Of a stretch of 37,948 nucleotides of DNA, positions 14,606-23,262 are shown piece after piece. Origin of the DNA: an uncultured Sulfuricurvum sp. (lineage in GTDB: Bacteria > Campylobacterota > Campylobacteria > Campylobacterales > Sulfurimonadaceae). Below the pieces are notes generated by a model, which worked only from the letters and a program-made list of their open reading frames with translations, was not told the DNA's origin and did no database searches. Each line of letters starts with the position of its first letter. Within the stretch, counting starts at the first letter, position 1. Where the stretch lies: positions 1-37,948 of the forward strand of contig NZ_CALDDG010000134.1 in assembly GCF_937936435.1 (NCBI RefSeq), read 5' to 3'. Position numbers and translations under genes: made by a program.

Positions 14606-16815
14606 AGAGGTTTCGGTTCTCCCAAATAATACCCTTGCAGATAATCGACGCCGAGTTCAACACATTTTTCGTAAATGGCTTCGGAATGGACGAATTCGGC
14701 AACGGTTTTAAGACCGAGATGTTTGGAGAATTCGGTGACGGCGATCAATATGGTTTGGGCATTGGTGTCGCTATCGATACTTCGGATCAACGAACCGTCT
14801 ATTTTGAGTAAATCAACGTCCAGTCGTAAAATATGGGCAAAGTTCGAATAACCCGTGCCGAAGTCATCGATTGCAATGCGTGAACCGAGCCGCTTCGCTT
14901 CGTCGATGAAGGAAGAGACCTCTTGATAGTTTTCGATCCCTTCGCTTTCGAGAAGTTCGAAAATAACCCGTTCGGGATGGGATGAATCACGCAGTTTTTG
15001 GATAATGAAGTTCTTCGTCGGAATGTCGAAGATATCGTCAACGGAGAGATTGATCGAGAAACTCGAATCGGTCGTTTCAATCATCCTAAATACTTCTTCG
15101 ATCACAAACTGGGAAATCAGCGGATAGAGACGGGACTGTTTAGCCGCAGGGAGGAAATAGCCCGGTGCGATAATCGAGCCGTTGGTATCGATCATCCGTA
15201 TGAGGGCCTCATATTCCACTATTTCCCCGTTTTTCGGATCGATTATAGGTTGATAATAGAGGGTAAAGCGTTTTTCTTCAATCGCCTCTTTAACTTTTTT
15301 ACTCCATAAAATATTATGTTGATACTCTTGTTTGATCTGCATCGTCTCATCATAGAGCATATAGCTCAGATGACGTTTTTTGGCGGATTTAAGTGCCATA
15401 TCGGCATTGGCAAGCAGGCTTTGAGCCGTTAGTCCTTGATTGCGCAAAGCGACATCCATCCCCATCGTCAGGGTGATATAGATACTGGCACCGTGGAGAT
15501 TGTAGTGTTGTGACTGGAGATGATGGATGATCGAGAGTCGGGAGGCTTCCAGTTGTGCAAAACTCATCGATTCGACTAGTGCGATAGCATACTCGTCGGA
15601 AGGCATTTTGTAGAGGCTCATCGGTAAATCCCTGATCGCCTCTTTGATCGAACGGGCAAGTGTCAACAACGCTTGGTCTCCGACGGCATGGCCGTAGAAA
15701 TCGTTGATCTCTTTAAAGTTATCGATGTTGAGAAGCATCAATGCATAGAACGGTTTGGTATTGATATCGCGTAACAATGCGTTTCGGTTCGGTAACAGTG
15801 TAAGGTTGTCTGTATGAAGCTGATGTTCGAGTTTTTGGTTGAGTTCGCGTGTTACTTGAGTATCGCGGTCGATTCGTAAAATCAGGATTCGAAAACCGTA
15901 ATGCAAAACAACTCCCATGACGGAAAGCAGAATCAGACTCACTATCATAAGATTACGAATTTCGCGTTCGTATTCGTATACATCGTCGGTAACGTCGAAT
16001 GCACAGGTCATCATGGCGATCGGATCGTTTTTAAAATCGTTGAGTACGCGTGAAGCGATAATATAGGTGCGATTGTCGATGTCGTAGCGGTTACTTTGTT
16101 TAAAAGTGAAATTTTTCGGTAAATGTTCGAATAAAATGTCGTTTGAGGAGACGAGGGTATAACCTTGATAGCGGATGATTCCCGGCTCTTCGAGAAGTGT
16201 TTTCAGTTTGACGGTGTCGAAGGCAATGGCACTTTTGATACCTGAATGCATATTCAGCCGTTTTTGCACGCGATCGATATCGGCGGAAGTCTGGATGACA
16301 CCGATAAAACGGTCTCCTTTAAAGATGGGAAGAATGGTTACCAATGCTACTCTGTAGATAGTGACATCCAAGGCACTTTGAGGTTGACGTGTTTTAAGGG
16401 CATTGGCCAACATAGGGCGTTTGTCCGTTAAATTATCACCGTAGCGCTTAGGATCCTGCATACGTAAGAAATGGATGCCGTTAGCGCCGATAAAGCCGGC
16501 GAGATCTGCTTCTCCCCGGCTTTTTGCCTCTTGGAAATAGGGTTGTGTGAGTTCAAAAAGTTTCTGACGATCACCACGTTCAAAAGCATCGACAATCGCC
16601 TGATTGCTCGAAATCTTGCAGGCAAGTGCGTTTAGCCCTTTTTGGGTATCGTACATTGCGAGCTGAAATGAATTACGCAGCAATGCACGATGTGCAGAGG
16701 TTTTTTCTTCCAGAACCTGCTTTTTATCATTGATTATCGTCACGATGAAAATAGTAATCAATAAGAGGACAAGCCCCATGGCATAAAGAGTTGCTCTCTT
16801 TTTGATTTTTTTCAA
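14602..16815 (-). CDS. dCache-GGDEF-EAL protein, likely c-di-GMP phosphodiesterase
   Basis: This 737-residue membrane signalling protein has membrane helices near residues 9-28 and 288-308, enclosing a periplasmic double-Cache sensor (dCache_3-like: IHFLRMQDPKRYGDNLTDKRP at 114-133). A GGDEF domain follows (about 335-490) in which the signature is PSDEY at 405-409, so cyclase activity is probably lost. The EAL domain (about 500-737) keeps its key residues: Glu in EALIR at 536, Asn589, ELLE at 620-623, DDFG at 650-653, Lys671, Glu707 and Gln727. It should therefore degrade cyclic di-GMP in response to an external small ligand. It faces flgS tail to tail. A link to motility is tempting but not shown. 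Confidence 0.95.
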   Translation of the reverse strand: MKKIKKRATLYAMGLVLLLITIFIVTIINDKKQVLEEKTSAHRALLRNSFQLAMYDTQKGLNALACKISSNQAIVDAFERGDRQKLFELTQPYFQEAKSRGEADLAGFIGANGIHFLRMQDPKRYGDNLTDKRPMLANALKTRQPQSALDVTIYRVALVTILPIFKGDRFIGVIQTSADIDRVQKRLNMHSGIKSAIAFDTVKLKTLLEEPGIIRYQGYTLVSSNDILFEHLPKNFTFKQSNRYDIDNRTYIIASRVLNDFKNDPIAMMTCAFDVTDDVYEYEREIRNLMIVSLILLSVMGVVLHYGFRILILRIDRDTQVTRELNQKLEHQLHTDNLTLLPNRNALLRDINTKPFYALMLLNIDNFKEINDFYGHAVGDQALLTLARSIKEAIRDLPMSLYKMPSDEYAIALVESMSFAQLEASRLSIIHHLQSQHYNLHGASIYITLTMGMDVALRNQGLTAQSLLANADMALKSAKKRHLSYMLYDETMQIKQEYQHNILWSKKVKEAIEEKRFTLYYQPIIDPKNGEIVEYEALIRMIDTNGSIIAPGYFLPAAKQSRLYPLISQFVIEEVFRMIETTDSSFSINLSVDDIFDIPTKNFIIQKLRDSSHPERVIFELLESEGIENYQEVSSFIDEAKRLGSRIAIDDFGTGYSNFAHILRLDVDLLKIDGSLIRSIDSDTNAQTILIAVTEFSKHLGLKTVAEFVHSEAIYEKCVELGVDYLQGYYLGEPKPL

Positions 16816-16848
16816 CTTATCACCTTTTTCTCACACCTGTTAGGTGCG

Positions 16849-16854
16849 ATTATA
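16849..16854 (-). promoter_or_regulatory. Extended -10 promoter of the dCache-GGDEF-EAL gene
   Basis: Read on the minus strand, TATGCTATAAT gives a perfect TATAAT preceded by TGC, about 35 bases upstream of the start codon. No clear -35 is present. A small inverted repeat, CACCT-GTT-AGGTG (16834-16846), lies just downstream near the expected transcript start. Confidence 0.6.
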
Positions 16855-16905
16855 GCATAAACTTAAAATAAAACTGACGTAAAAAGAATAAAAAAAATGA
16901 TCAGA

Positions 16906-17583
16906 TTAGATGTGTGGGAAAAGAATGGAACCGAGCCGGACCATATTTGCCCCGCAGCGGATTGCGAGCTCGAAATCACTGCTCATTCCCATGGAACATA
17001 CCGTTGCATTCGGAAGCTTTTCGAAGAGTGCATGGGTTGTCTCGAAACTTTTAGCAACGATTTTCGGATCGTCGCAATGCGCACCGATACTCATAATCCC
17101 CTGTAGACGCAGACGGGGGCATTCTTCGTGAATCTGTGCGTAATGTTCTAAATAGGTCTCGGGCGAAAATCCCGATTTGCTCTCTTCATATGCCGAATTC
17201 ACCTGTACCAGTGCGCGGAGGTTTTTGTCTTCGCGTTCAAGCCGTTCGTTCAGCGCACGTGCTAAATCCAATGAGTCGATTGAGTGGACGAGGAAGGGAT
17301 TGACCGAGAGGAGATGATTGATTTTATTTTTTTGGAGTGTACCGATAAAGTGCCATTCGATAGGGAGTTCCGAGAGGGTTTGCGATTTGGCGACCAAGTC
17401 TTGAACCCTGTTTTCTCCGAAAGCACGCTGTCCGATCGAGTAGAGTGTTGCAACGGCATCGGCATCGACGTATTTGCTGGCGGCGACGATTTTAACGATG
17501 TGATGTCCGTCTACGCTTAAACGTGCTTTTTCGATCCGTTCGATAATCCGATCGAAATGGAGTTTGTGTTCCAATGTCGTCAT
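16906..17583 (-). CDS. YggS-family pyridoxal phosphate homeostasis protein
   Basis: This 225-residue alanine racemase-fold protein of the YggS/PROSC/PLPBP family binds pyridoxal 5'-phosphate and helps keep free PLP in balance; no catalytic reaction is established for the family. The PLP lysine is Lys37 in VAASKYVDA. GENRVQDL, EWHFIGTLQKNK, VHSIDSLDLA, CSMGMSSDFELAI and GANMVRLGSILF are the recognised family signatures. It is the last gene of the ten-gene minus operon and overlaps rseP by 4 bases. A run of eight T lies just downstream on the minus strand, without a convincing hairpin. Confidence 0.96.
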   Translation of the reverse strand: MTTLEHKLHFDRIIERIEKARLSVDGHHIVKIVAASKYVDADAVATLYSIGQRAFGENRVQDLVAKSQTLSELPIEWHFIGTLQKNKINHLLSVNPFLVHSIDSLDLARALNERLEREDKNLRALVQVNSAYEESKSGFSPETYLEHYAQIHEECPRLRLQGIMSIGAHCDDPKIVAKSFETTHALFEKLPNATVCSMGMSSDFELAIRCGANMVRLGSILFPHI

Positions 17584-18632
17584 TGCATCAACCTTGTAAT
17601 ATCATTGTAGAGACCTAAACTCATCAAACCGAGCAGGATAACCCATCCTCCGATCGTCAATCGGGTAATGACCTCTTCGCTCGGTGCTTTGCGGCGGATC
17701 ATTTCATAGAGGTTGAACATAATATGTCCACCGTCGAGTGCGGGGATCGGGAGGAGATTCAACACTCCGAGATTCACGGAGATGAGAGCGCTAAAGAAAA
17801 AGAGACTCATCCATCCGTATGCCGTTGCATCGGCGGTAATTTGGACGATACTGACGACACCTCCGACCTCTTTGGCCGGAACGACGCCGGTCAGAAGTTT
17901 TTGGACGCTTTGAAAAATAAGCAGCGAAGAGGTATAGGTCTCGTCGGAAGCGTATCGGAGGGCTTCTGCAAACGAGAGGTTGAGTGTGAGCGTTTCGCCG
18001 GCAGGGGCGATACCCACCATCGGTTGACGGACAATCTCTTTAAAGATATTTTGAGACTCTGTGATTCTCGGAGTCACGTTGATTTGTTGAATCATGCCGG
18101 AACGGTCGATAGCCAGAGTCAGGGTATGGGAAGAGGATTTAATGTGTTCTGAAAGTTCATTCCATGTCGTGATCGTTTCACCGTTGACCGAGAGGACTTT
18201 GTCCCCTTTGAGAAGGCCGGCAGCTTCTGCAGGAGAGGCGTGTACGACATCCCCGATAACGGGTGAAAGCGCTTTCGGGCCACCTAATGCGATGGCATAA
18301 AAGAATATCCATGCCAGAGCGAAATTAGCCAAAGGACCGGCAAGGAGAATAATGATCCGTTGCCACGGCTTTTTGACGTTATAGCTGTCGTTGTCATTAC
18401 TGCTGGCTGTAGGATCGCTGTCGTCTTGCCCTTTCATTTTGACATAACCCCCCAGAGGGATTGCCGATATCTGCCAGTCGGTATTCATCCATCGGAAAGA
18501 GGCGATTTTCTTGCCGAATCCGATACTGAAAACTTCGACGTAAACCCCAAAAAAACGGGCGGCGGAATAATGTCCGAGTTCATGGAAGAAGATGAGAGCC
18601 GAAAGGACGGCGAGTGCTATAATCCAACTCAT
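17580..18632 (-). CDS. rseP: RseP-type site-2 intramembrane metalloprotease
   Basis: This zinc protease is embedded in the inner membrane and cuts membrane-anchored regulators or leftover signal peptides. The first helix carries HELGH at residues 17-21 (zinc ligands and catalytic Glu). One PDZ domain spans about 115-200 (GDVVHASPAEAAGLLKGDKVLSVNG), and NLLPIPALDGGH near 292-303 supplies the third zinc ligand. The 350-residue length with a single PDZ domain is shorter than E. coli RseP, which has two. It lies between pgsA and yggS with 4-base overlaps at both ends. Confidence 0.96.
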   Translation of the reverse strand: MSWIIALAVLSALIFFHELGHYSAARFFGVYVEVFSIGFGKKIASFRWMNTDWQISAIPLGGYVKMKGQDDSDPTASSNDNDSYNVKKPWQRIIILLAGPLANFALAWIFFYAIALGGPKALSPVIGDVVHASPAEAAGLLKGDKVLSVNGETITTWNELSEHIKSSSHTLTLAIDRSGMIQQINVTPRITESQNIFKEIVRQPMVGIAPAGETLTLNLSFAEALRYASDETYTSSLLIFQSVQKLLTGVVPAKEVGGVVSIVQITADATAYGWMSLFFFSALISVNLGVLNLLPIPALDGGHIMFNLYEMIRRKAPSEEVITRLTIGGWVILLGLMSLGLYNDITRLMQ

Positions 18633-19183
18633 GCGCGGTGCCTGTTTTGATAAGCTTTGCTAAAGCCTGCGAGATATTCGCCCCCGGAATAGAGGGTGAG
18701 CGCGACGGCAATCCATAAAAGTAGAGCACCGCCGTTCCAATGCATCAATAAAAAGCCGATTGCGATCATTTGGGCAACGGTTTTGACTTTCCCCGCCCAT
18801 GAGGCACTGATATCGATCCCCTCAGAAAGGGAGAGGGTACGAAGACCCGTAATAAACAGCTCGCGTACGATAATAATATAGATGGCCCATGCCGATGCGG
18901 CTCCTGTCATCATCAGTCCCAAAAATGCGGCAAGAGTGAGCATTTTATCGGCAAGCGGATCGAGGATCTGCCCGACGATGGTGATTTGGTTAAGCTCTCG
19001 AGCCACATATCCGTCAAAAAAATCGGTGACGCTGGCTATGACGAACAGCAATGCAGCGATGTAGTAGCTCCAGCTGATATGCCATCCCGCATCGGTAAAA
19101 ACCTGGGGATTCAGGATAATCCAGAACATCAGCGGAGCGATGAGGAGACGGATAAAAGCTAAGATATTGGGAATATTGATCAT
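18629..19183 (-). CDS. pgsA: CDP-diacylglycerol-glycerol-3-phosphate 3-phosphatidyltransferase
   Basis: The product makes phosphatidylglycerol phosphate, the committed step to phosphatidylglycerol and cardiolipin, in the inner membrane. The CDP-alcohol phosphotransferase motif is perfect: D54-x2-D57-G58-x2-A61-R62-x8-G71-x3-D75-x3-D79. Several membrane helices and the 184-residue length are typical. It overlaps both neighbours (SDR and rseP) by 4 bases. Confidence 0.96.
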   Translation of the reverse strand: MINIPNILAFIRLLIAPLMFWIILNPQVFTDAGWHISWSYYIAALLFVIASVTDFFDGYVARELNQITIVGQILDPLADKMLTLAAFLGLMMTGAASAWAIYIIIVRELFITGLRTLSLSEGIDISASWAGKVKTVAQMIAIGFLLMHWNGGALLLWIAVALTLYSGGEYLAGFSKAYQNRHRA

Positions 19184-19947
19184 CTAAACGTGGTGCCGCC
19201 GTCAACGATGATCGTTTGTCCCGTGATCCAGCTCGCCTCTTCGGTACAGAGGAAATAAACCGCCCCTGCAATATCGTTCGGACTTCCCATGCGGTTAAGC
19301 GCCGAGCGTTTGATCGTCTCGGCTTTGACCTCTTCGTAGTTGGTAAACGCCTTGAGCGCATCCGTGTCGATAGGACCTCCGGAGACGGCATTTACACGGA
19401 TATTCATCTCTCCAAGTTCGACCGCTGCGTAACGGCTCATCGCTTCGACGGCCGCTTTGTTCGTCCCGTGACCGGCATAGTTCTCGATATAAATAAGATT
19501 GCCGGTACTCGACATGGTAACAACCGCACCGCCGCCGACTTTCTCCATCCGTTTCGCCGCTTCTTGGGTTCCGACGACGAAAGCATTGACGGTTGCCGTG
19601 TAGATGTTGTTCAAACCTTTCGGTTTGAGACGCATAAATTTACCGTATCCGCCGACGACGGGACGTCCGTAGATCATGGCGTTACTAACGAAAAAATCCA
19701 CACGGTCGAAATCGGCATCGATGGATTCAAAGAGAGGTTTGAACTCGTCTGTTTCCAAAATATTAAGAGGATAGGCTCGTGCTTTAATGCCGTATTTGCT
19801 TTCCCACTCATCAGCCAATTTCTGTGCCGTTTCGGCGTTTGAGTTGTAGGTAAATGCGATATTGACACCGTTTTGCGCAAATTTTTCGGCAATCGCTTGT
19901 CCGATCCCTTTGGTTGCTCCGGTGATAACGAGTGTTTTGCCTTTCAT
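19180..19947 (-). CDS. SDR oxidoreductase, probable enoyl-ACP reductase (FabI/FabL-like)
   Basis: This 255-residue short-chain dehydrogenase/reductase has the cofactor loop GATKGIG at 10-16, Ser147, and the active-site pair Tyr157-x6-Lys164 (YAGHGTNK). The six-residue spacing, rather than the usual three, is the mark of enoyl-ACP reductases such as FabI and FabL, which finish each round of fatty-acid elongation. It ends with ASWITGQTIIVDGG. The Rossmann start resembles FabL more than FabI. The dapA-SDR order matches C. jejuni cj0806-cj0807. It is probably the fatty-acid enzyme, but a second enoyl reductase elsewhere cannot be excluded. Confidence 0.88.
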   Translation of the reverse strand: MKGKTLVITGATKGIGQAIAEKFAQNGVNIAFTYNSNAETAQKLADEWESKYGIKARAYPLNILETDEFKPLFESIDADFDRVDFFVSNAMIYGRPVVGGYGKFMRLKPKGLNNIYTATVNAFVVGTQEAAKRMEKVGGGAVVTMSSTGNLIYIENYAGHGTNKAAVEAMSRYAAVELGEMNIRVNAVSGGPIDTDALKAFTNYEEVKAETIKRSALNRMGSPNDIAGAVYFLCTEEASWITGQTIIVDGGTTFR

Positions 19948-19949
19948 AT

Positions 19950-20843
19950 TTACAGTCCTTTAATGTCGTAGTTTTTCATAACAGTTTCGAGTTTTCTCAT
20001 ATTGTCGCTGCTCGGCGCGACGAGCGGCAAACGATATTCGAGGGTATCGATCAACCCTGCGATATGCATGGCCGCTTTAATCATAACGGGATTTGATTCC
20101 AAAAAGAGGGCTTTGTTGATCGGAAATAAGGTGTCGTTCAACGCTTTTGCCGCAGCGAAATTGCCGCTGAGGGCATATTCCACCAATTTGCTTTTCATAT
20201 CCGGAAGGAGATTGGACGTCACCGACGTGATTCCGGCACCGCCGTTGGCTAAAATCGGATAATCGATGGCATCGTCTCCGCTGAAGACTTTCAGTTCGGG
20301 CCGGCGGGAGAGGAGCTCGATCGTTCGTTCCAAACTCCCCGTTGCCTCTTTGATCCCGTAAATATTTTGGACATCATCAAAAAGGCGAATGACAGTATCG
20401 GCACTGATATCCACCACCGTGCGTCCCGGGACGTTATAAAGCATAAACGGAAGTTCAGGAACCGCTTCCGCAATCGCTTTATAATGCTGGTAAAGCCCTT
20501 CTTGCGACGGTTTGTTGTAATACGGTGCGACGGAAAAAATAGCATCGACGCCGCATTTTTGGGCGACTTTTGCCGCTTCGACCGCTTCAGCGGTCGAATT
20601 GCTTCCTGCACCGGCGAGAACTTTGGTATTGGTGCCGCGGCAAACTTCGACGGCGATTTCCATACAGATACGGTCTTCTTCATACGTCAAGGTTGCGCTT
20701 TCTCCGGTCGTACCGACGGGACAGACTGCATTAATCCCGTTTTTAATTTGCCGTTTAATGAGCTGAGCGTATTTATGCTCATCCAGTTTTCCGTTTTTGA
20801 AAGGGGTTATGAGTGCTGTTGTCGAGCCTGTAATAAGATTCAT
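19950..20843 (-). CDS. dapA: 4-hydroxy-tetrahydrodipicolinate synthase
   Basis: The product condenses pyruvate with aspartate semialdehyde, the first committed step to diaminopimelate and lysine and so to peptidoglycan. This TIM-barrel protein of 297 residues carries NGINAVCPVGTTGES, the active-site Tyr in FMLYNVPGRT and the Schiff-base Lys in YGIKEATGS. It overlaps the M16 protease gene by 4 bases and is followed two bases later by the SDR gene. Confidence 0.97.
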   Translation of the reverse strand: MNLITGSTTALITPFKNGKLDEHKYAQLIKRQIKNGINAVCPVGTTGESATLTYEEDRICMEIAVEVCRGTNTKVLAGAGSNSTAEAVEAAKVAQKCGVDAIFSVAPYYNKPSQEGLYQHYKAIAEAVPELPFMLYNVPGRTVVDISADTVIRLFDDVQNIYGIKEATGSLERTIELLSRRPELKVFSGDDAIDYPILANGGAGITSVTSNLLPDMKSKLVEYALSGNFAAAKALNDTLFPINKALFLESNPVMIKAAMHIAGLIDTLEYRLPLVAPSSDNMRKLETVMKNYDIKGL

Positions 20844-22141
20844 TGTTTTCCTTTACGTAGGATTAGCGTTGTTGATTTTTCCGGTACGAGATATTTTTTG
20901 GCCACTTGTTGGATATCATCCGGCTTCAGAGCCTCGATCGCGGCTTCGTAGCGTTCCAACGGTGCAATGTCGCCGCGTGCCAGATAGCTTCCGAACAGAT
21001 CGGCAACGGAGGTCGAACTCTCCAACGAATAGATGAATTCGGCTTTCGTATTGATCTTGACCTTATCCAATTCGGAAGTTTGAACCGGAGCATCTTGAAG
21101 GGAGCGGATGATCTTCCAAATTTCCGCTTCTACAGTTTCGGCTTTTACACCGTTGTTACAGACTGCCAAAAAGAGGAAAACCCCCGGATCGATATTTTCC
21201 ATGTTATAGGCATAAATTTGGTTCACCAGCCGTTTTTCATCGACGAGGATACGGCTGAGACGGGAACTTTTCCCGGAACTGAGCATTTCGCTCATTGCGG
21301 AAAGTTTCGGCTGATCCGGATCTTGGAAATTAGGGATCGGAAAGCTGATGGCGAGCATTTCGACTTCGCTCTCTTTGTGTACGAGAACCCGTCTGGCACC
21401 GTCTTGTTCAGGCTCGATCGTTTTGACAAGCGGCACGTCGAAAGTGTTTTGGACCGGGGCAAAATAGGTTTCAGCCGATTCAAACACTTTTGCCGGTGTA
21501 ATGTCTCCTGTGATCACCAAAATAGCATTTTTCGGTTGGTAATAGGTAGCATGAAAATTGCGGATATCATCCAGTGTCCAGGTTTGGATGTCATTCATAA
21601 AACCGATCGGCGTCCAATGATACGGATGATAAACGTAGGCGCTGTTGAAAAGGCGGAAATAGAGGTATCCCATCGGATTATTGTCGGTTCTCCATCGGCG
21701 CTCTTCGGCTACGACGTTGCGTTCGGGTTGGAACTCATCGTCTTTAAGATTGAGGTTTTGCATCAACTCTGCAAACAGGGAGAGCGATTTCGGAAGGTTT
21801 TCGGAACTCGATTTGATGTAATAGTGGGTATAGTCAAATCCCGTCGACGCATTATTAAGTCCGCCGATGCTTTTGACCTCTTCGTCAAACTCTCCGGCTT
21901 TGAGATTTTTGGTCGATTTGAAGTTCATATGTTCGAGCATATGGGCGATACCGCTTTTGCCCATTACTTCGTTGCGGCTTCCGACTTTATAGAAAATATC
22001 GGTCGAGATGACATTGGAGCCGTTATCCATCGGTATGGCGACAACTTGTAAGCCGTTGCTAAGGGTTTTGGTTTCGTAATGAGGCAGTGAAGAGGCCATA
22101 ATGGTTCCTAAACTCAAGATAAATACGATGAGGGTTTTCAT
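20840..22141 (-). CDS. M16 family zinc protease (pitrilysin-like)
   Basis: This 433-residue protein is probably exported: a signal peptide (MKTLIVFILSLGTIMA) leads it. The inverted zinc site HMLEH is at residues 67-71, with the distal Glu ligand in a RNVVAEERRW segment. The second half is the inactive M16 partner domain, with the typical arginine/tyrosine region near LDEKRLVNQIYAY. It is homologous in content and position to C. jejuni cj0805, next to dapA. It overlaps pyrD and dapA by 4 bases each. The substrate is unknown. Confidence 0.94.
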   Translation of the reverse strand: MKTLIVFILSLGTIMASSLPHYETKTLSNGLQVVAIPMDNGSNVISTDIFYKVGSRNEVMGKSGIAHMLEHMNFKSTKNLKAGEFDEEVKSIGGLNNASTGFDYTHYYIKSSSENLPKSLSLFAELMQNLNLKDDEFQPERNVVAEERRWRTDNNPMGYLYFRLFNSAYVYHPYHWTPIGFMNDIQTWTLDDIRNFHATYYQPKNAILVITGDITPAKVFESAETYFAPVQNTFDVPLVKTIEPEQDGARRVLVHKESEVEMLAISFPIPNFQDPDQPKLSAMSEMLSSGKSSRLSRILVDEKRLVNQIYAYNMENIDPGVFLFLAVCNNGVKAETVEAEIWKIIRSLQDAPVQTSELDKVKINTKAEFIYSLESSTSVADLFGSYLARGDIAPLERYEAAIEALKPDDIQQVAKKYLVPEKSTTLILRKGKQ

Positions 22142-23196
22142 CGCCGATCCGCACCGATCGCTTCGGTAATGGAGGTGAAGCCGTCCGATGCGATCAAATC
22201 GATCAGACCGCTGTTGATCTCTTCGATCACTTCCGGCCCTTTGAAAATCAGGGAAGTGTACAGTTGTACCAATGAAGCTCCCGCACGGATCCGACGGTAT
22301 GCTTCTTCGGGAGAATTGATCCCGCCGACGCTGATTAAGGTCGTTTTTCCGAAGAGTTCGCGTGCGATCGCATCAAAAATGTAAAAACTTCGTTCGCGCA
22401 ACACTTCGCCGCTGAGCCCCCCCATCTCTTCGGGGTCGCTGACGAGGGAATAATCGACGGTGGTATTGGTAGCGATGATACCGTCTGCTCCGCTTTCAAC
22501 CGCATGTGCGCATAAAGCGACAGCCTGATCTTCGGACATATCGGGGGCAATTTTCAACAAAATCGGTTTGGTCGTCAAGGCTTTGGCTTCGTTAAACAGC
22601 TGCGTAATGAATGCCTCGTTCTGCAAATCGCGCAGTCCCGGCGTGTTCGGTGATGAGATATTGATAACCATATAGTCGGCATAAGGATGGAGTGCCTTGA
22701 TCAGGGTAGTGTAGTCTTTGATCGCATTGGCATCGGTCGTTGTTTTGTTTTTTCCGATATTGACGCCGATAGGTGTACTAAACGGATAGATATTTTTTAG
22801 ACGGTGCGAAATACGAAAAAGGCCGTCGTTATTAAATCCCATCGCGTTTTGGAGACTCTCCTCTTCGATATGGCGCCAGAGGCGGGGACGGGGATTGCCT
22901 TCTTGCGGTTTTGGGGTGAGGGTTCCGATTTCGTTAAAACCGAATCCCAGCGCCATGATGCCGTGAAACATCGTCGCATTTTTGTCGAATCCGGCAGCAA
23001 GGCCGACGGGATTTAAAAACGTCCGACCGAAGAGTTCTTGGGAAAGTGATGGGTGGGAGACGAAGTGTTTCGCCATCCAGCCGTTGAAAAGAGGGGGACA
23101 AAAACCGGCAGTCCGCAGTACGGCTGCAGCGAGAGTATGAGCGCTTTCGGGTTGAAGTTTAAAAAGCCAAGGTTTTAAAGATTCGTAATCAAACAT
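22138..23196 (-). CDS. pyrD: Dihydroorotate dehydrogenase (quinone), class 2
   Basis: The product oxidises dihydroorotate to orotate in pyrimidine synthesis and passes the electrons to membrane quinone. The N-terminal helices (MFDYESLKPWLFKLQPESAH) are the membrane-associating segment of class 2 enzymes. NPVGLAAGFDKNA, the active-site Ser in NISSPNTPGLR, KIAPDMS, TNTTVDYS and the FMN-binding GGINSPEEAYRRIRAGASLVQLYT follow. An in-frame ATG at 23244 would add 16 residues unlike the family; ATG at 23196 with GAGG upstream starts where homologues do. It overlaps the protease gene by 4 bases. Confidence 0.95.
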   Translation of the reverse strand: MFDYESLKPWLFKLQPESAHTLAAAVLRTAGFCPPLFNGWMAKHFVSHPSLSQELFGRTFLNPVGLAAGFDKNATMFHGIMALGFGFNEIGTLTPKPQEGNPRPRLWRHIEEESLQNAMGFNNDGLFRISHRLKNIYPFSTPIGVNIGKNKTTTDANAIKDYTTLIKALHPYADYMVINISSPNTPGLRDLQNEAFITQLFNEAKALTTKPILLKIAPDMSEDQAVALCAHAVESGADGIIATNTTVDYSLVSDPEEMGGLSGEVLRERSFYIFDAIARELFGKTTLISVGGINSPEEAYRRIRAGASLVQLYTSLIFKGPEVIEEINSGLIDLIASDGFTSITEAIGADRR

Positions 23197-23262
23197 ACCG
23201 CTGTCCGCCTCGTTAATAGATAAAGTTGCCGCGATTATACTCAAAAAAGGTTTAACCGGGGG

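Noticed and set aside
14602..16815. LapD-like inside-out c-di-GMP receptor serving the type I secretion locus
   Set aside because: The EAL residues for catalysis are intact and the periplasmic part looks like dCache rather than the LapG-binding LapD domain. The locus is also 20 kb away.
16834..16905. Intrinsic terminator for the yggS end of the long minus operon
   Set aside because: There is a run of eight T on the minus strand after the stop, but no stable GC-containing stem directly before it, so I did not call a terminator.
20906..22051. A 381-codon plus-strand open frame
   Set aside because: It lies entirely antisense to the M16 protease gene, which has clear motifs and neighbours. The antisense text is rich in Arg/Phe/Asp/Ile, as expected from mirrored codons, with no recognisable domain.
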